This document shows, piece after piece, positions 32,939 to 44,464 of a stretch of 64,000 nucleotides of DNA (the stretch's first letter is position 1; each line of letters begins with the position of its first letter). A program made the translations under genes and the position numbers. Source of the stretch: Eustoma russellianum (Eukaryota > Streptophyta > Magnoliopsida > Gentianales > Gentianaceae); contig AP025041.1 of NCBI GenBank assembly GCA_036186865.1, positions 38,496,257 through 38,560,256 on the forward strand, read 5' to 3'. The notes under the pieces were generated by a model, which worked only from the letters and a program-made list of their open reading frames with translations, was not told where the DNA came from and did not search any database.

Positions 32939-33394
32939 GGGGGAGTATTGAGATAGATATTATAGATAATTACTTTGTATATTTTATGCAGATAAACTTG
33001 TAAGATAAGGATAGGTTTTATCCCTTTCTTGTAGGCTTAGTTAGTTCCCTTTATTGTAGGCTTGGTTAGTTCACAGAGAGTATATACATACGTTAACTTG
33101 TAAACAGTTTTCCCATGAATCAAATTATACGATTCTTCAGGATGTACGCAACCATACCCATGTGTTAGAAACACAGAGGTTGTTTCCCGATGACCTATAA
33201 TGATGCGTCAAGCTGTATCGATCAACTAGTACTTCACAATGTAATTAATGCATCCAATTTAGTGAATCATTTTGCTTTATTCCATCACATTTCTAACACA
33301 AAAACAGAAGTAGCCGAAGGAAATAAGCAATAAGCACAATAACCTTCACAACAATTGAACACAAGCACTTCAACACAAGAGACACCTTTATATC

Positions 33395-33637
33395 GCCCCA
33401 GGGGCATAGTCCAGTGGTAAGTGGCAAAGGTGATTGGGGCTAGAACCCCGACGTCCCGAGTTCGAGTCCGTATGGAGACAATCCTTGTTGAAATATTACA
33501 AGGGTTGCCTCTGGGCTGGCTGAGTCTCGTGTGTCCTCTCCCTTTGCAGGGCTGCCGGTGGAGCACATCCCTCGATTTACATCTCACCTGGCTAAGGGGC
33601 CTCTGGTACAGGTGGGGGAGAACTCACTCCCTCATCA
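33395..33637 (+). mobile_element. tRNA-derived SINE, full length, with 18-bp target duplication
   Basis: Flanked by aagagacacctttatatc at 33377-33394 and 33638-33655, a perfect 18-bp duplication. The head resembles a tRNA: an A-box-like ggcatagtccagtggtaag at about 33411 and a B-box-like gagttcgagtcc at about 33457. The body (about 243 bp) is unrelated to SINE-B or Au copies in this window. Confidence 0.9.
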
Positions 33638-33655
33638 AAGAGACACCTTTATATC

Positions 33656-35393
33656 AATGACTACCAGATGGACTGAATATGTAAAACATGGCATGCATCC
33701 ACAAATCAAAAGAAGATTTCAGAAATGAGGTGTAGCAGTCTTTAGGAAGGGACCTCAAGTTCGACTGACAATTGTTCTGGCGAAATAGCAACTGGGAAAG
33801 ATTTATATGCTCATTTAACTTCCTCATAATTTATCTATAGATTGATTTGAATATAATGTTCCTTTTTCCAAATATATAGCAAGTCAAGAACAAGATGAAA
33901 CTTGTGGGATGCAAACATTTTGCAAATTGCTACCGTAGGTTCACAAGCATTAAAAGATATACCGGTCCCAGAAAGGCTCGAGCCATTTAAGCTTTCTGCA
34001 TTCACTTTAACACATTCAGTTTATAGTTCACCAACTTGAATCCATAACCATTTTTTGACATAGTGACAGTTTTTAGAGTTGGACAAAGACTCGTTTAGTT
34101 ACCCTTCTACTTGTTAGAGTTGTTGTTGCAGTAGTTGTTAGTGTAAGTGTTATTGTTTTTTTTCCTTGTTGAACGTAATAAGAAAAGTTGTTGAAAATCC
34201 ACTTCAGAAACAAAGTGGTAGTAGAATAGAATCAAAGGGATTCGAATCACTCTAGTTTTATGTCTCCATTCATTCTATCTCATCTTCTTCTTTCTTATTT
34301 TGAAGAACATTTGAGTTGGTGTGAGTTAAAAACGAAAAAATTCCAAAAAATACTCCAACACTATATTCAAGCTTCCTGGTTGCACAACTATAAGAAATTA
34401 AAATCTGCCCAAGTGCACTAAAAGATACTAAAGCACAAAATGTTGGCTAGTTTTGGTTACCCTTCTGCTTCATCTCCAAAGTGACATCACACCTCCATAA
34501 CCCATTCCAGTTAAAACATTAATCAATCATTAATCAATACTTACTAAATAGAACATGCAGATAATGCATGACACCCTAATCACCCCAAAAAGCCTAGTTC
34601 ATATCTCCTACAGAAAAAATTCCCCTAGAAATAGTATACCAGAGAAGAGTCCATAAAAATGAAAAATTAAGGGATAAAAGATAAGAGAATAAATAAATAT
34701 GAAGAGGACCACAATTAAAACATTGTACTATTTGCTAGTGTCATCAAAATCAAAAAAAGAAAAAAAAAAAAGCAACAATGTGCTTACAAGTGAAAAATGT
34801 TCGAGTTCTTTAAGGACTCACATATGCCATAAATAGGAAGTCAAGAAATCAAGAAGTATGGTCTCCATAACACCATAAGCAAGAATATCATCAAAACATC
34901 AATAAAGAAAAAAAGGCCTTTTACACAATAAAGTGACAAATAAATCCAGTATGCTTGTATATCAATAAATACTATGGAAAATGGAAAATAGCATGATACA
35001 TCATCATCAGCCTGCTCATTGAGTACAAACATATCATATACACAAGTAATCCCCTTTTTAGAACATTCCTTTCTCATTCTTGAATCTGCATTACCATACA
35101 TGATGATGCAGCATTCTCTTCTCCAACTCCTCTACTAACCCACAAAAAAAAAAAAAAAATAGAAATACAAAAAAAAAAAGGTTCTCCTTTCCTTCAATTA
35201 TCTAAACAGGGAATAAGGAAGAGGGCTTTAGGGGAAAACAAAAAAAAAAAGGATAATTTATACATATATATATTATGCCTGGCTCCATCCTGTCTGCCTT
35301 TAACCACGCAAATGAGAACACAGAGATACAGAGATGATCAACTACATTGTACTTTCCTCATAGCTGAAAATCCAAAAATAACCTTACACTTAC
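33656..35393. other. Host DNA, no gene proven
   Basis: AT-rich with poly-A runs on the plus strand (34756-34772, 35143-35180, 35239-35250). On the minus strand two short AG...GT bracketed stretches (33995-33963 and about 33784-33747) could be tiny exons of the gene whose first exon may lie at 35394-35792, but they are too short to trust. Confidence 0.4.
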
Positions 35394-35792
35394 ATGAAGA
35401 CAGCCAGATTTTTTCACCTCTCCAACCAAAAGGGCGTTCTTGTCTTCCCACATCACTCCCCTGTTTCTTCCTCTAACAATGCTAGAACTCAAAACATCTG
35501 AAAATAAAAAGGGCTCAACAAACATTTCAGAATCCTTCAATTCCGACAAAAAAATACAAGACCAAGCACTAAAAATGTGATCTTTTGGGCAAATCTTGTC
35601 CAAGATTCTCGCTTTTTGAACTTTAGCTGAAAGGGACTTGTTTCTCTGTTCTCTCTGCTTAATGTATACTGTTATTTTGTCTTTCTGGGAAGAAAATCTA
35701 GCTGGTTGCTTGTTTCTTGAGAGGAAATTTTTGCAGACAAAAGGTGAATGTTTTGATAGCGAAAAAATAGGTAGAGGAGGGTGAAAGGCCAT
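35394..35792 (-). CDS. Candidate host gene first exon (possible plastid-targeted protein)
   Basis: ATG at 35792, then 133 open codons to a strong donor (cat|gtaagtg) after codon 133, in phase 0. The N-terminus is rich in Ser, Pro, Phe, Lys and Arg and nearly free of acidic residues (FSLSKHSPF, NFLSRNKQPARFSS), as in plastid transit peptides (inference). Later residues include RGRNRGVMWEDKNALLVGEV. A TATA-like catataaagag lies on the minus strand about 85 bp upstream. It is the only non-transposon ORF here with promoter, start and donor in order. I do not recognise the protein. Downstream exons are not established. Confidence 0.35.
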
Positions 35793-35874
35793 TTTCAACT
35801 TTCTATTTGTTTCATGCTTTGATAAGTGTGTCCAATTTGAATGTGTCTCTTCTGTTCCATTCCTTTCCATTTGC

Positions 35875-35886
35875 CTCTTTATATGG
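35875..35886 (-). promoter_or_regulatory. TATA-like box upstream of the candidate host exon
   Basis: The minus strand reads ccatataaagag; the ATG is 83 bp further on. Evidence is position and match only. Confidence 0.3.
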
Positions 35887-35889
35887 AGC

Positions 35890-36572
35890 AAAAAGTCGAA
35901 ATCTCTCGGGCTTCTACTGTTTCAATCTCATAAAACTTGTATAAGATATAAATCAAATATCTAACTGCGTCAATAAGGCTGAACACGAGGACTTACGAAA
36001 TGTGCCTTCTACAAACTAGCAGAAGTGGAGCAATTGCTCCCTACACACTAGTAGAAGTACTGCACCCACACTTTAAGTGTCTTTGGATTCAAACTCTTAC
36101 CTTCTTGGAAGCAATTCTTAACTCGAATACCAACTGGACTACATCAAGGGAGGACTGACTTTTCTGTTTCCATCGTTTATTATAATTTTGAGTAAATTTT
36201 CGGATGCGAAGAAGTTAATATACTATACAAATATATTTTGACGTATGGATGACAAGGATGAATGATCCATACATTGAGTGCCCGTATAGAGTCTGTTAAA
36301 GAACACATGGTCCTTGTAGCTTGTGCTCAAATATCACAGGCGATTGGACTAAATAGTACATAGACTTTTTTATTTGAAATTAGACAACAATACCTCAGGT
36401 AATCGTACACTAATGAAAATTGTATTTTCCAATGACTTTTGATAGGAATACTACGTAATTCCTATTATACCGACTTTTGATAGGAACACGTGTTATTCCT
36501 ATTGTACCCTGGTGTATGAATGAAAGAAGTGGTAGGAATGGCGAAATATGAAGAAAGGTAGTGGGGGATGGC
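35890..36572. other. Non-coding DNA, nothing recognised
   Basis: AT-rich; short direct repeat ttttgataggaa at about 36437 and 36475. No gene seen. Confidence 0.4.
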
Positions 36573-36581
36573 TAAGATGGT

Positions 36582-36765
36582 GGGTTGAGATCTCCTCACC
36601 TCCACTTTCCTCACCTCTTTTGTGACCGCGCGACACGTGGCAGCAAGAGAGGGTGGTGAGACTAGATGAGGGTCACCTTCATCTAGGCTCACTACCTCCC
36701 CTTGCTGCCACGTGTCGCGCGGTCACGCGTCACCGCACCCTCTTGCGGTGAGGAGATCCTATCCC
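36582..36765. mobile_element. Mutator-like MITE, copy 3
   Basis: A 184-bp foldback with perfect 9-bp duplication taagatggt (36573-36581 and 36766-36774). Ends gggttgagatctcctcacc and ggtgaggagatcctatccc are near complements. Arms carry gaccgcgcgacacgtggcag and its complement. Confidence 0.88.
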
Positions 36766-36831
36766 TAAGATGGTGGAGTTTTTGTAGAAGAAAAACTATA
36801 ATCAATCACATTCGCCCTCCGGAATAGGATC

Positions 36832-37004
36832 CTCTCACACATTTTTCCTCACTCCACGCGTCACCGCACGACACGTGGTAGCAAGAGGGATGGTGAGGCT
36901 AGATGAGGGTCACTCACATCTAGTCTCACCACCCCACTCTGCTGCCATATGTTGTGTGGTCATGAATAGGGTGAGGGGATTGAGGGTGAGGAGATTTCAT
37001 CCCC
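36832..37004. mobile_element. Mutator-like MITE, copy 4
   Basis: Starts aataggatcctctcac and ends gtgaggagatttcatccccc. Contains gcacgacacgtggtagcaag and the diverged complement ctgctgccatatgttgtgtg. Possible duplication gccctccgg / gccctaccc (imperfect). Lies 66 bp from copy 3. Confidence 0.7.
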
Positions 37005-37179
37005 CAGCCCTACCCTTTCTCTGAGACAAAGCAGGCCCCGTCCCCCCCACCCCACACCCATCCCCACGCTCATCCTGCAAATCTGCATCAGTTGAGTCAG
37101 CTTAGAGGAAGGTTAGCTTCGTGTTCATATATTCAAATCAACCAACCAAAGACGATCCATTCGCCGCTCTTAGCTATTA

Positions 37180-39433
37180 GACTGAATGAAATAGTTTTTA
37201 TTGAGTTTCAACTGAGTACATTTGCCCTGTATATAGCATTCATACAATAAATGTGAAAGATATTTGATTGATATGATTTCGGTTAGGATATGATTTTTAC
37301 ATCCCATAATTTGCGCAGTCACAACTAATTGCATATTCTCTCCTTATTCCTCAAGTTGAGTAGTAGAATTGCCAATACTCAACTTGTATAATGTGAATGT
37401 GAAGACTCTTCCAGTAACCTCTTTGTATGAATGTCTGCTAATTGATCTTCAGATCTCACGAACGTAAGCTCAATGATGCCATCTTAAAGTCGTTTTTTTT
37501 TGATAAAGTGTTTGTCCATGTCCACATGTTTTGTTTGATCATGTTGGATTGGGTTCTCAAAATACTAGCGACCAACTTATTGTAACACATCAATTGTGCC
37601 GAAAGTGTAGGTGGAAATCCAATTTCAGCCATCAACTTTTGTATCCACAGAATCTTGATTACTCCTTTAGCAATACCTTTCAACTCCGTCTCAGCACTTG
37701 ACAGAGATACGACCTTACGTTTCTTGCTCCTCCATGTCATCAGATTTTCGCCAACCAAGACAAAGTATCATGAGTAGATTGTCTATCATTCGAATTTTTT
37801 ACCCAATCAGCATCGGTAAACACTTCAATATCTAGATGTTCATTTCTTCCAAATATATTGATCCCTACCTTGCGTGCCCATTAAGTATCATATTATTCTC
37901 ATGATTGCCACCATGTGTTCTTTATGAGGTGGATGAATATACTAATTCACAACTCCAACGGCATAAGCGATATCTAGCCTCATGTGGGACAAATATATCA
38001 ATTTTTCTGCTAATCTCTAGTATTGTTTCCTATCAAGCGGCGTACCCCCTTCTACCGTCGGGAGTCGATGATTCACCACTATTGGAGTATCACTAGGCTT
38101 GCAGTCTATCATTCCAACCTCAGCTAGTAAATCCAATTTGTACTTCCATTAATATACGTAGATTCTTCGTTTTGAGCGAAGAACGTTAATGCCTAGAAAA
38201 TACTTCAAGCCACCTAGATCTTTCATCTTGAATTCTGCAAACATATTATGTCAAGGTTGAGACATCTCCTGCTTATCGTCTCCAGTTATAATCATGTCAC
38301 CAACATATATAATCAAACATGTCATCAGTTCCCCTCGTCTTTTGAAAAGCTACTTTGTTAATATCGATATTGTTTTATGGCCATCGTGAACTGTCTGAAC
38401 CAAGCACGTAGAGACGGCTTGAATCCATAGAGAGCCTTTTTTTAGTTACATACTTCATTTGTTTGAATTATACGGAAAAATCTAGTGGTGCCTCCACATA
38501 CAGTCCTTCTTTTAAGTCCCTGTGCAAGAAAACATTTTTTTACGTCAAACTGATGAAGTGGTCAGTCTTTGCTCAAAACTATCGAGAAAAATATCTTGAT
38601 GATATCTGTCTTTGCAATAGAAGAGAAAGTCTCATAGTAATCAATACCATATATCTGAGTATATTCCTTAGCAACCAGTCGTTCTTTATGTCGCCAGATA
38701 GTACCATCTGCCATGTATTTTACAGTGAAAACCCATTGGCAGCCAATTTTTCTTTTACTTTTAGTGATACACATTTCTCCCATGTTCTATTTTTTAGGAC
38801 TTCTATCTCCATATGAATCGCATGCTGCCATTTGACTTTCATACTTAATTCCTCCATTGTCCTAAGAATAGATTCTAATAAAAGAGAGACTGAAAAAGCT
38901 TTCGTAAAATCTACGATTCTTCCCATGTTTTGTTCATTGGGTACCTAGAGTTGCATGACACATGTTTTGGTGGCTATTCCTTTTTTGGGGGTAGGATAAA
39001 TGGTTCCTGATTATCTGTATTATCTCATCAGGAACCGTCTCCGAACAACTCAATCTATTTAACAAATCTAGCGGTGCATTATCTATCTCCTCCTGACCAT
39101 TAGACTGGTCAGAAAATAAAAATTCATATTCAAATAAGGTGCAGCCCATGGTAATATAAAGGCTATGTGTAGTAGGATTACAACATCGAGAGCCTTTCTA
39201 ACAAGTGACATAGCCAACAAAAGGCACATTTTTCAACATGCGGATCGAGTTTATAGTGGTTGGTTTTAGAAATATGGACGAACACCGAATACTCAAACAC
39301 CCTTGGAGGCAAGAAATGTAAAGAAAGAACAGCAGTTTGCGTGGCAAGTAGATGTAAGAGAATTTGTTTCGACAGGGCTTTAGTGGGTAATCGGTTTAGT
39401 AGGTAGGCAGATGTAGCAATAGCATCGGGTCAA
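37180..39433 (-). pseudogene. Copia-5 (older) pol remnant, 3' part
   Basis: Minus-strand frames carry RNase H (MTWRSKKRKVVSLSSAETEL, 37456-37758) and RT (KIGCQWVFTVKYMADGTIW and LVAKEYTQIYGIDYYETFSS, 38562-38783). Between 39240 and 39433 integrase C-terminal codons are readable with stops. A 3' LTR remnant probably lies at about 37180-37340 after a purine-rich tract. The integrase continues beyond Copia-4 at 44465-44830. Heavily decayed. Confidence 0.75.
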
Positions 39434-39703
39434 TGTTGAATTTAGTAGCAAGAAAGATAGATAGCAGAATAGACTTGGAAATTTTTCATGTATTTCTCAA
39501 TGATTACGTACACTATACATGTCCTACCTTTATAGTATGAATTTGTATCTATACATGGTAACAAATCAATCACGTATTCTATTTTAATTGTACATTTAAT
39601 ACAATATTCCTTCTTGACTTGACTGCGTGTAATTAGGCCCTGTAATTAGGCCTTGCTTCATTTGGTTCCTGATTTCCCGGGATTATGATTACGTTTGCTC
39701 ACA

Positions 39704-41209
39704 CTCTCTCTCAAGTTGAACGGTGGGATCAACAACATTCATCTTGCATAAGACATCTTCAAATGTCCTCCCATTTACTGCTTTGGTCAATATGTCTGCT
39801 AACTGATCTTCTGACCTGACGAACGGCAGCTCAATAATTCCTCCTTCTAACTTTTCTTTGATGAAGTGACAGTCAATCTCTACGTGCTTGGTTCGATCAT
39901 GTTTTACATGATTTTCTGATATACTGATAGACGCTTTATTATCACACATCAACAGAGTTGGTAATTCGATTCGAACTCCAATGTCTTTCAGCAACTTCTG
40001 TAGCCACAGCACCTCGGTTATTCCTTTAACTATTCCTCAGAACTTAGCTTCGGCACTCGAGAGAGCAACAACACTCTGCTTCTTGCTTCTCCAAGTCACA
40101 AGGTTTCCTCCCACAAGTGTGAAATAGCCTGACGTAGATCTCCGGTCTACCAGATTTCCAGCCCAGTCAGCATCTGTATATGCTTGAATCCTCAAATGTC
40201 CATTGTTTCAGAACACAATGCCCCTTCCTGGTGTGTGCTTTAGATACTGTAGAATCCTTCTGACTGTGCTCATATGATGCTCCTGGGGTTGGTGCATAAA
40301 CTGACTTACCATGCTGACTGCAAATGCTATGTCCAGTCGTGTGTGTGACAAGTAGATCAGCTTTCCAACCAAGCGCTGATACTGTCCTGTGTCTGTAGAT
40401 GCGGCTCCATCAACTACCTGTAACTTAGGATTTGTTACCATAGGAGTATCACAGGGTTTACAGTCTAACATTCCTGCTTCAGTTAAAAGATCTAGAATGT
40501 ACTTACGTTGAGATATGAAAATACCTGTTCTTGACCTTAATACCTCAATTCCTAGGAAATACTTTAGCCCTCCAAGGTCCTTCATTTCAAATTTGGTGAA
40601 CAAATGCTTTTGGAGACGGGCAATTTCTTTTGTGTCACTTCCTGTTATAATCATATCATCAACATAAATAATTAAACAAGTTACCTGGTCGTTCCTCTGT
40701 TTGGTGAATAACGTGTGGTCTACGTTACTCTGCCGGTAACCATCTTGTTTCATAACCTCTGTAAATCTGTCAAACCAAGCTCGCGGTGACTGCTTCAACC
40801 CATACAATGCTCTTTTTAACCTGCACACTTCACCTGTCTCAAAGTTGGATGAAAAACCGGGTGGTGGCTCCATATAAACCTCCTCCTTCAGATCTCCATG
40901 TAAGAACGCATTCTTGACATCAAACTGATGGAGAGGCCAATCTCTGTTAGCTGCGACTGAGAACAGCACTCTAATTGTATCAATGCGGGCCACAGGTGAG
41001 AAGGTTTCTGAATAATCCACACCATATGTTTGAGTATATCCTTTAGCTACCAATCGAGCCTTGTATCGTTTAACGCTTCCATCAACTTTGTATTTTATAG
41101 TGAACACCCACCGACATCCGACCGGTTTCTTTCCAGGCAGAAGAACGCATTTTTCCCATGTTTGATTTTTTTCAGGGCTTTCATTTCTGTTACCATTGCT
41201 TCTTTCCAC
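39704..41209 (-). pseudogene. Copia-4 reverse transcriptase and RNase H
   Basis: RT is intact over 40208-41209: CRWVFTIKYKVDGSVKRYKA, GYTQTYGVDYSETFSPVARI, HQFDVKNAFLHGDLKEEVYM, catalytic YVDDM, and KYFLGIEVLRSRTGIFISQR. RNase H follows with a frame break near 40205 and a stop near 40036. Its end (39705-40012) contains CDNKASISISEN, TKHVEIDCHFIKEKL and EDQLADILTKAV. The last codons run into the purine tract. Confidence 0.88.
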
Positions 41210-41625
41210 GCGGGCTGAGTTTGGGCTTCATCAGCCGTACGTGGTATCTGTTCTGTACATAGAGATACAAAGAACCCTTGAGCCAAATCAGATACTCCTG
41301 TCATAGATGCATTTACTGGGTACCTGGATGCTTTTGATACTCGCTCGGGAGAGTATCGACTAGGAGGTACTCCTCTCTTCCTGGGGGGTAATACCCGTAC
41401 CTGCTGCTGTTCCATGAAAACGTTAGCATCAACCTGTGTTTCTGGTATGGACGACAAAGACTCCGACCTGTTTATGGGGGTATGAGGATCTGAATTTGGA
41501 ACAGTATCATTTTCAATACTTATAGGAGTATGAGGATATGGACCTGGGACATTGTCAGTTTCAATACTATGGCATGACTGTAAAGTACTAGTATCTAAAG
41601 TTGTTACCTCTGTCACTTCATTCAT
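41095..41625 (-). pseudogene. Copia-4 integrase-RT linker
   Basis: Polar Ser/Thr/Pro-rich linker (SIETDNVPGPYPHTPISIEN) followed by RVLPPRKRGVPPSRYSPERV, typical of the stretch before RT in Copia pol. Joined to the integrase frame only by a frameshift near 41640. Confidence 0.75.
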
Positions 41626-41645
41626 ATGTGGAGGATCATGAGGTG

Positions 41646-43316
41646 TTACTGTACCTGGGATGGTCCTTCATTGGATGCCGCTGCACAGTCGGAGCCATCT
41701 ACTTGCCGTGTTGGCTCCGCCGTCGAGCAAATATGGTATGGTCTCAACCAGTCAAGGGTTCCATCAGATGGAGTCTCCCCATGGAACCGAGACTGGGGTT
41801 GGTAATAGTAGTCTGTTTCAAGAAATGTGCAGTTCATGGTAATATGAATTCGTTTAGTATGTGGGTTATAACAGCGGTATCCCTTTTGGGTTGTACCATA
41901 GCCAACGAAGACGCATTTTTCAGCACAGGGGTCTAATTTAGTTCTTTCATGTTTTGGCGTATGGATAAAAACAGTGCACCCAAACACTTTTGGGGGTAGG
42001 GTAAATATAGAAGGGATATTATGTTGGGATTCCAGGGCTTGAATTGGTGTTTTGTAGGTGAGTATTTTAATAGGAAGGCGGTTGGTGAGATATGTGGCAG
42101 TGGCTACAGCCTCGGGCCAAAAACTCATAGGAACATGTGAATCGTACATCATTGCTCGGGACATTTCAAGAATGATACGGTTTTTTCTTTCTGCTACTCC
42201 ATTTTGTTCGGGAGTGTTTGGACAGAACGTTTGGTGTATGATACCCTGATCAAGGAAGAAATTTTTTAAATTGGTATCTAGGTATTCACCCCCATTGTCT
42301 GACCGGAGAATCAAAATTTTTGTATCGAACTAGGTCCATATCATGTTGTAGAAATGAATGAATTTTTGTTGTACTTCGGATTTATGTTTAAGCACATAGA
42401 GCCAAGTCATTCGTGAGAAGTCATCAACAAAAATGACATAATAACGGAAACCAAGTGGGGTATTATAGGGTGAGGGTCCCCATACATCAGAGTGAACTAA
42501 AGAAAACATGCGATCAACCCGAGTATTATTTGCGATATATAATGCACGTGTTTGTTTGGCCCGAAGACATGTGTCACATGACAAAGTATTTATGGGAAAG
42601 GAGAATAAAGTGGGAAACAAACGTTGGAGATAACCAAAAGAAGGGTGCCCTAACCGGTGATGCCATAACCACACTTGCCGACTGGCAGTTCCGGTGGCAA
42701 GATTAGACTGTCCCTGTTGTGCTACAGCATCAACGAAGTACAGCCCTTGGCGTTCAGTACCACGCCCAATGATCTTCCCTGTATGAATGTCCTGCACAAG
42801 GCAAAAATTTGGATACATTAGTACAACACAGTCTAATGCTTTAGTAAGTTGACTGACAGATAAGAGTTTGGTTGATAAAGAGGGTACATAGAGGCACTTG
42901 TGCAGGGTAAGGTTAGGAGTGATCGAGATGGTACCACCGCCAATAACAGGTACGGAGGTGCCATTGGCAGTCTCAACGATAGTTTTAGTGGGTCGAGTAT
43001 ATGTGAGTAAGTCAGATTGGTCACACGTCATTGTGTCAGTAGCACCACAATCGAATATCCACTGAGGTTTTGTTTGGATTGAGTAACCTTGGGACATGAT
43101 GGATGTATTTAGGGTTTCACGGGTTGTAGGAGGGGTTGGTAGAGTTTTGTCACCTTTAGGGACTTCAGGGGGTAAATGTGTAATTTGTGGGGTTTTTGGG
43201 GTGGCAGATGGAGAATCATAGATTTCTGGGGGTGGTTCCGCAATTTTTAAAGATTCAAGGGTCTGTGTGTCCATTCCAGAAACTGCAGGGACCTGGCTAG
43301 CATTTTCATAAAACAC
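41646..43316 (-). pseudogene. Copia-4 protease and integrase
   Basis: The frame 42330-43316 carries protease WIFDCGATDTMTCD (DCG where Copia proteases usually have DSG), the zinc domain LWHHRLGHPSFGYL...CDTCLRAKQTRAL, then HSDVWGPSPYNTPLGFRYYV and FVDDFSRMTWLY. A TAG at 42330 interrupts after NMIWT. The same frame continues with RSDNGGEYLDTN and NTPEQNGVAERKNRIILEMS (second Asp, Glu) and the integrase tail to 41646. A single stop separates two otherwise open halves. Confidence 0.88.
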
Positions 43317-43391
43317 GGGTATAAGGGATATTATGGGGCCTATTTAAACACATAGGGTTAGGGAAATCCCTAACCCTGATACCTTCGGCAG

Positions 43392-43802
43392 TCATAGCTG
43401 CGAATCCCGTCTCTGCTTCCTCGTTTTTCGTCTGCCTGCCACCTTTTCGCCGGAAGCCTTTTCACCGGTGCTTTGGGTTGTTACAGCCTGTGTATTTTCC
43501 TTGTCTCCTTTCCACTGCTTGCTGCGATTTCCCGATGGTTTGGATATCAAACCATGCCCTTTCCCCGATGACGATCTCTGATCTGAGGGATTTAAGGTTT
43601 TAGGCGTTAAATTTCCAGATAAGAATGGAGGTGGAGACGCCATCAGACTATGTGACATAAAACGGCGGATTGTTCTGAAAACCCGGGTTGCACAGGGAAG
43701 TTGGATTCGATTTCGATTTATTTCTTTCTTGTGCTTGATCCTGAAACTTGTGACAGTGGAATTATGTGATATTCTGCAGGTGATAAGAACAGATGCTATC
43801 AC
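43392..43802 (-). pseudogene. Copia-4 leader ORF of unknown nature
   Basis: 136 open codons between PBS and protease, basic C-terminal half (GDKENTQAVTTQSTGEKASG, RKTRKQRRD). Not a recognisable gag: no UBN2 domain, no CCHC. It may be captured or drifted sequence, or chance. Confidence 0.25.
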
Positions 43803-44464
43803 AAGGTCAAGATGGGTGCTGGCAATGATAGATTTGATATGTGGGTTTACCGATGAGAAACAGGGACTATCTTGATGTGGTAAGATAAGAAAGGTACGGT
43901 AGAGGCAATGAGGTTCAGATGCTGAGCCTCAAAAAACGGTTAAAAGGATGCAAAACTTGACTCAGAAAGGGTAAAGTGGCTGTGATGACACCACAAATCT
44001 GAGCCAAGCAAGAATCACGAAACAGGTTTACTGGAGGTAGGCAATGAAGAACACTCAGATTCTGAGCCTCTTCAGGTAGGACAGATAGGACACTTGGTCA
44101 CTGGGTATAGTTTGGCAGTGATGAACTCGTTTCTGAGCCAACACAACCAAAGGGTCACTGCAGGTTCAATAGGATGAGACCTGCTCTGATACCATGTTGA
44201 ATTTAGTAGCAAGAAAGATAGATAGCAGAATAGACTTGGAAATTTTTCATGTATTTCTCAATGATTACGTACACTATACATGTCCTACCTTTATAGTATG
44301 AATTTGTATCTATACATGGTAACAAATCAATCACGTATTCTATTCTAATTGTACATTTAATACAATATTCCTTCTTGACTTGACTGCGTGTAATTAGGCC
44401 CTGTAATTAGGCCTTGCTTCATTTGGTTCCTAATTTCCTGGGATTATGATTACGTTTGCTCACA

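Larger units (their letters stand above)
28994..33139 (+). mobile_element. Copia-2: young Ty1/copia element without gag
   Basis: LTRs 28994-29187 and 32946-33139, each 194 bp, with two differences. Target duplication ggatg (28989-28993 and 33140-33144). The PBS tggtatcagagag follows the 5' LTR; the purine tract gagggggag precedes the 3' LTR. LTRs start tattgag, with TA in place of the usual TG. Only about 510 bases separate PBS and protease, and no gag domain or zinc knuckle is present. Confidence 0.92.
28937..33294 (-). mobile_element. SINE-B copy 4, split by Copia-2
   Basis: Two SINE pieces, 28937-28993 (3' end, minus strand) and 33145-33294 (5' part), read as one SINE if Copia-2 (28994-33139) and the repeated ggatg are removed. 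The SINE has its own 20-bp duplication, aacacaaagacagaagtaac (28917-28936) and aacacaaaaacagaagtagc (33295-33314), 18 of 20 identical. The divergence shows that the SINE is older than Copia-2. Confidence 0.85.
39434..44464 (-). mobile_element. Copia-4: young Ty1/copia element inserted in Copia-5
   Basis: LTRs 39434-39703 and 44195-44464, 270 bp each, three differences. Perfect target duplication gtcaa (39429-39433 and 44465-44469). PBS at 44183-44194 (minus strand tggtatcagagc). The purine tract caacttgagagagag abuts the 3' LTR at 39704. Pol is nearly complete. Only about 1.1 kb lies between PBS and protease, with no recognisable gag domain. Confidence 0.93.

Noticed and set aside
33405..33475. 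A tRNA gene
   Set aside because: A- and B-box-like motifs are present but the sequence cannot be folded by eye into a full cloverleaf, and the unit is bounded by target duplications 243 bp apart. It is a SINE head.
33747..33995. Two tiny exons (about 33 and 38 bp) on the minus strand of the candidate host gene
   Set aside because: AG and GT are in place, but at this length they arise by chance, and more than one frame is open.
43392..43802. A gag or captured host gene in Copia-4
   Set aside because: No gag domain, no zinc knuckle and no clear similarity; kept only as a low-confidence leader ORF.
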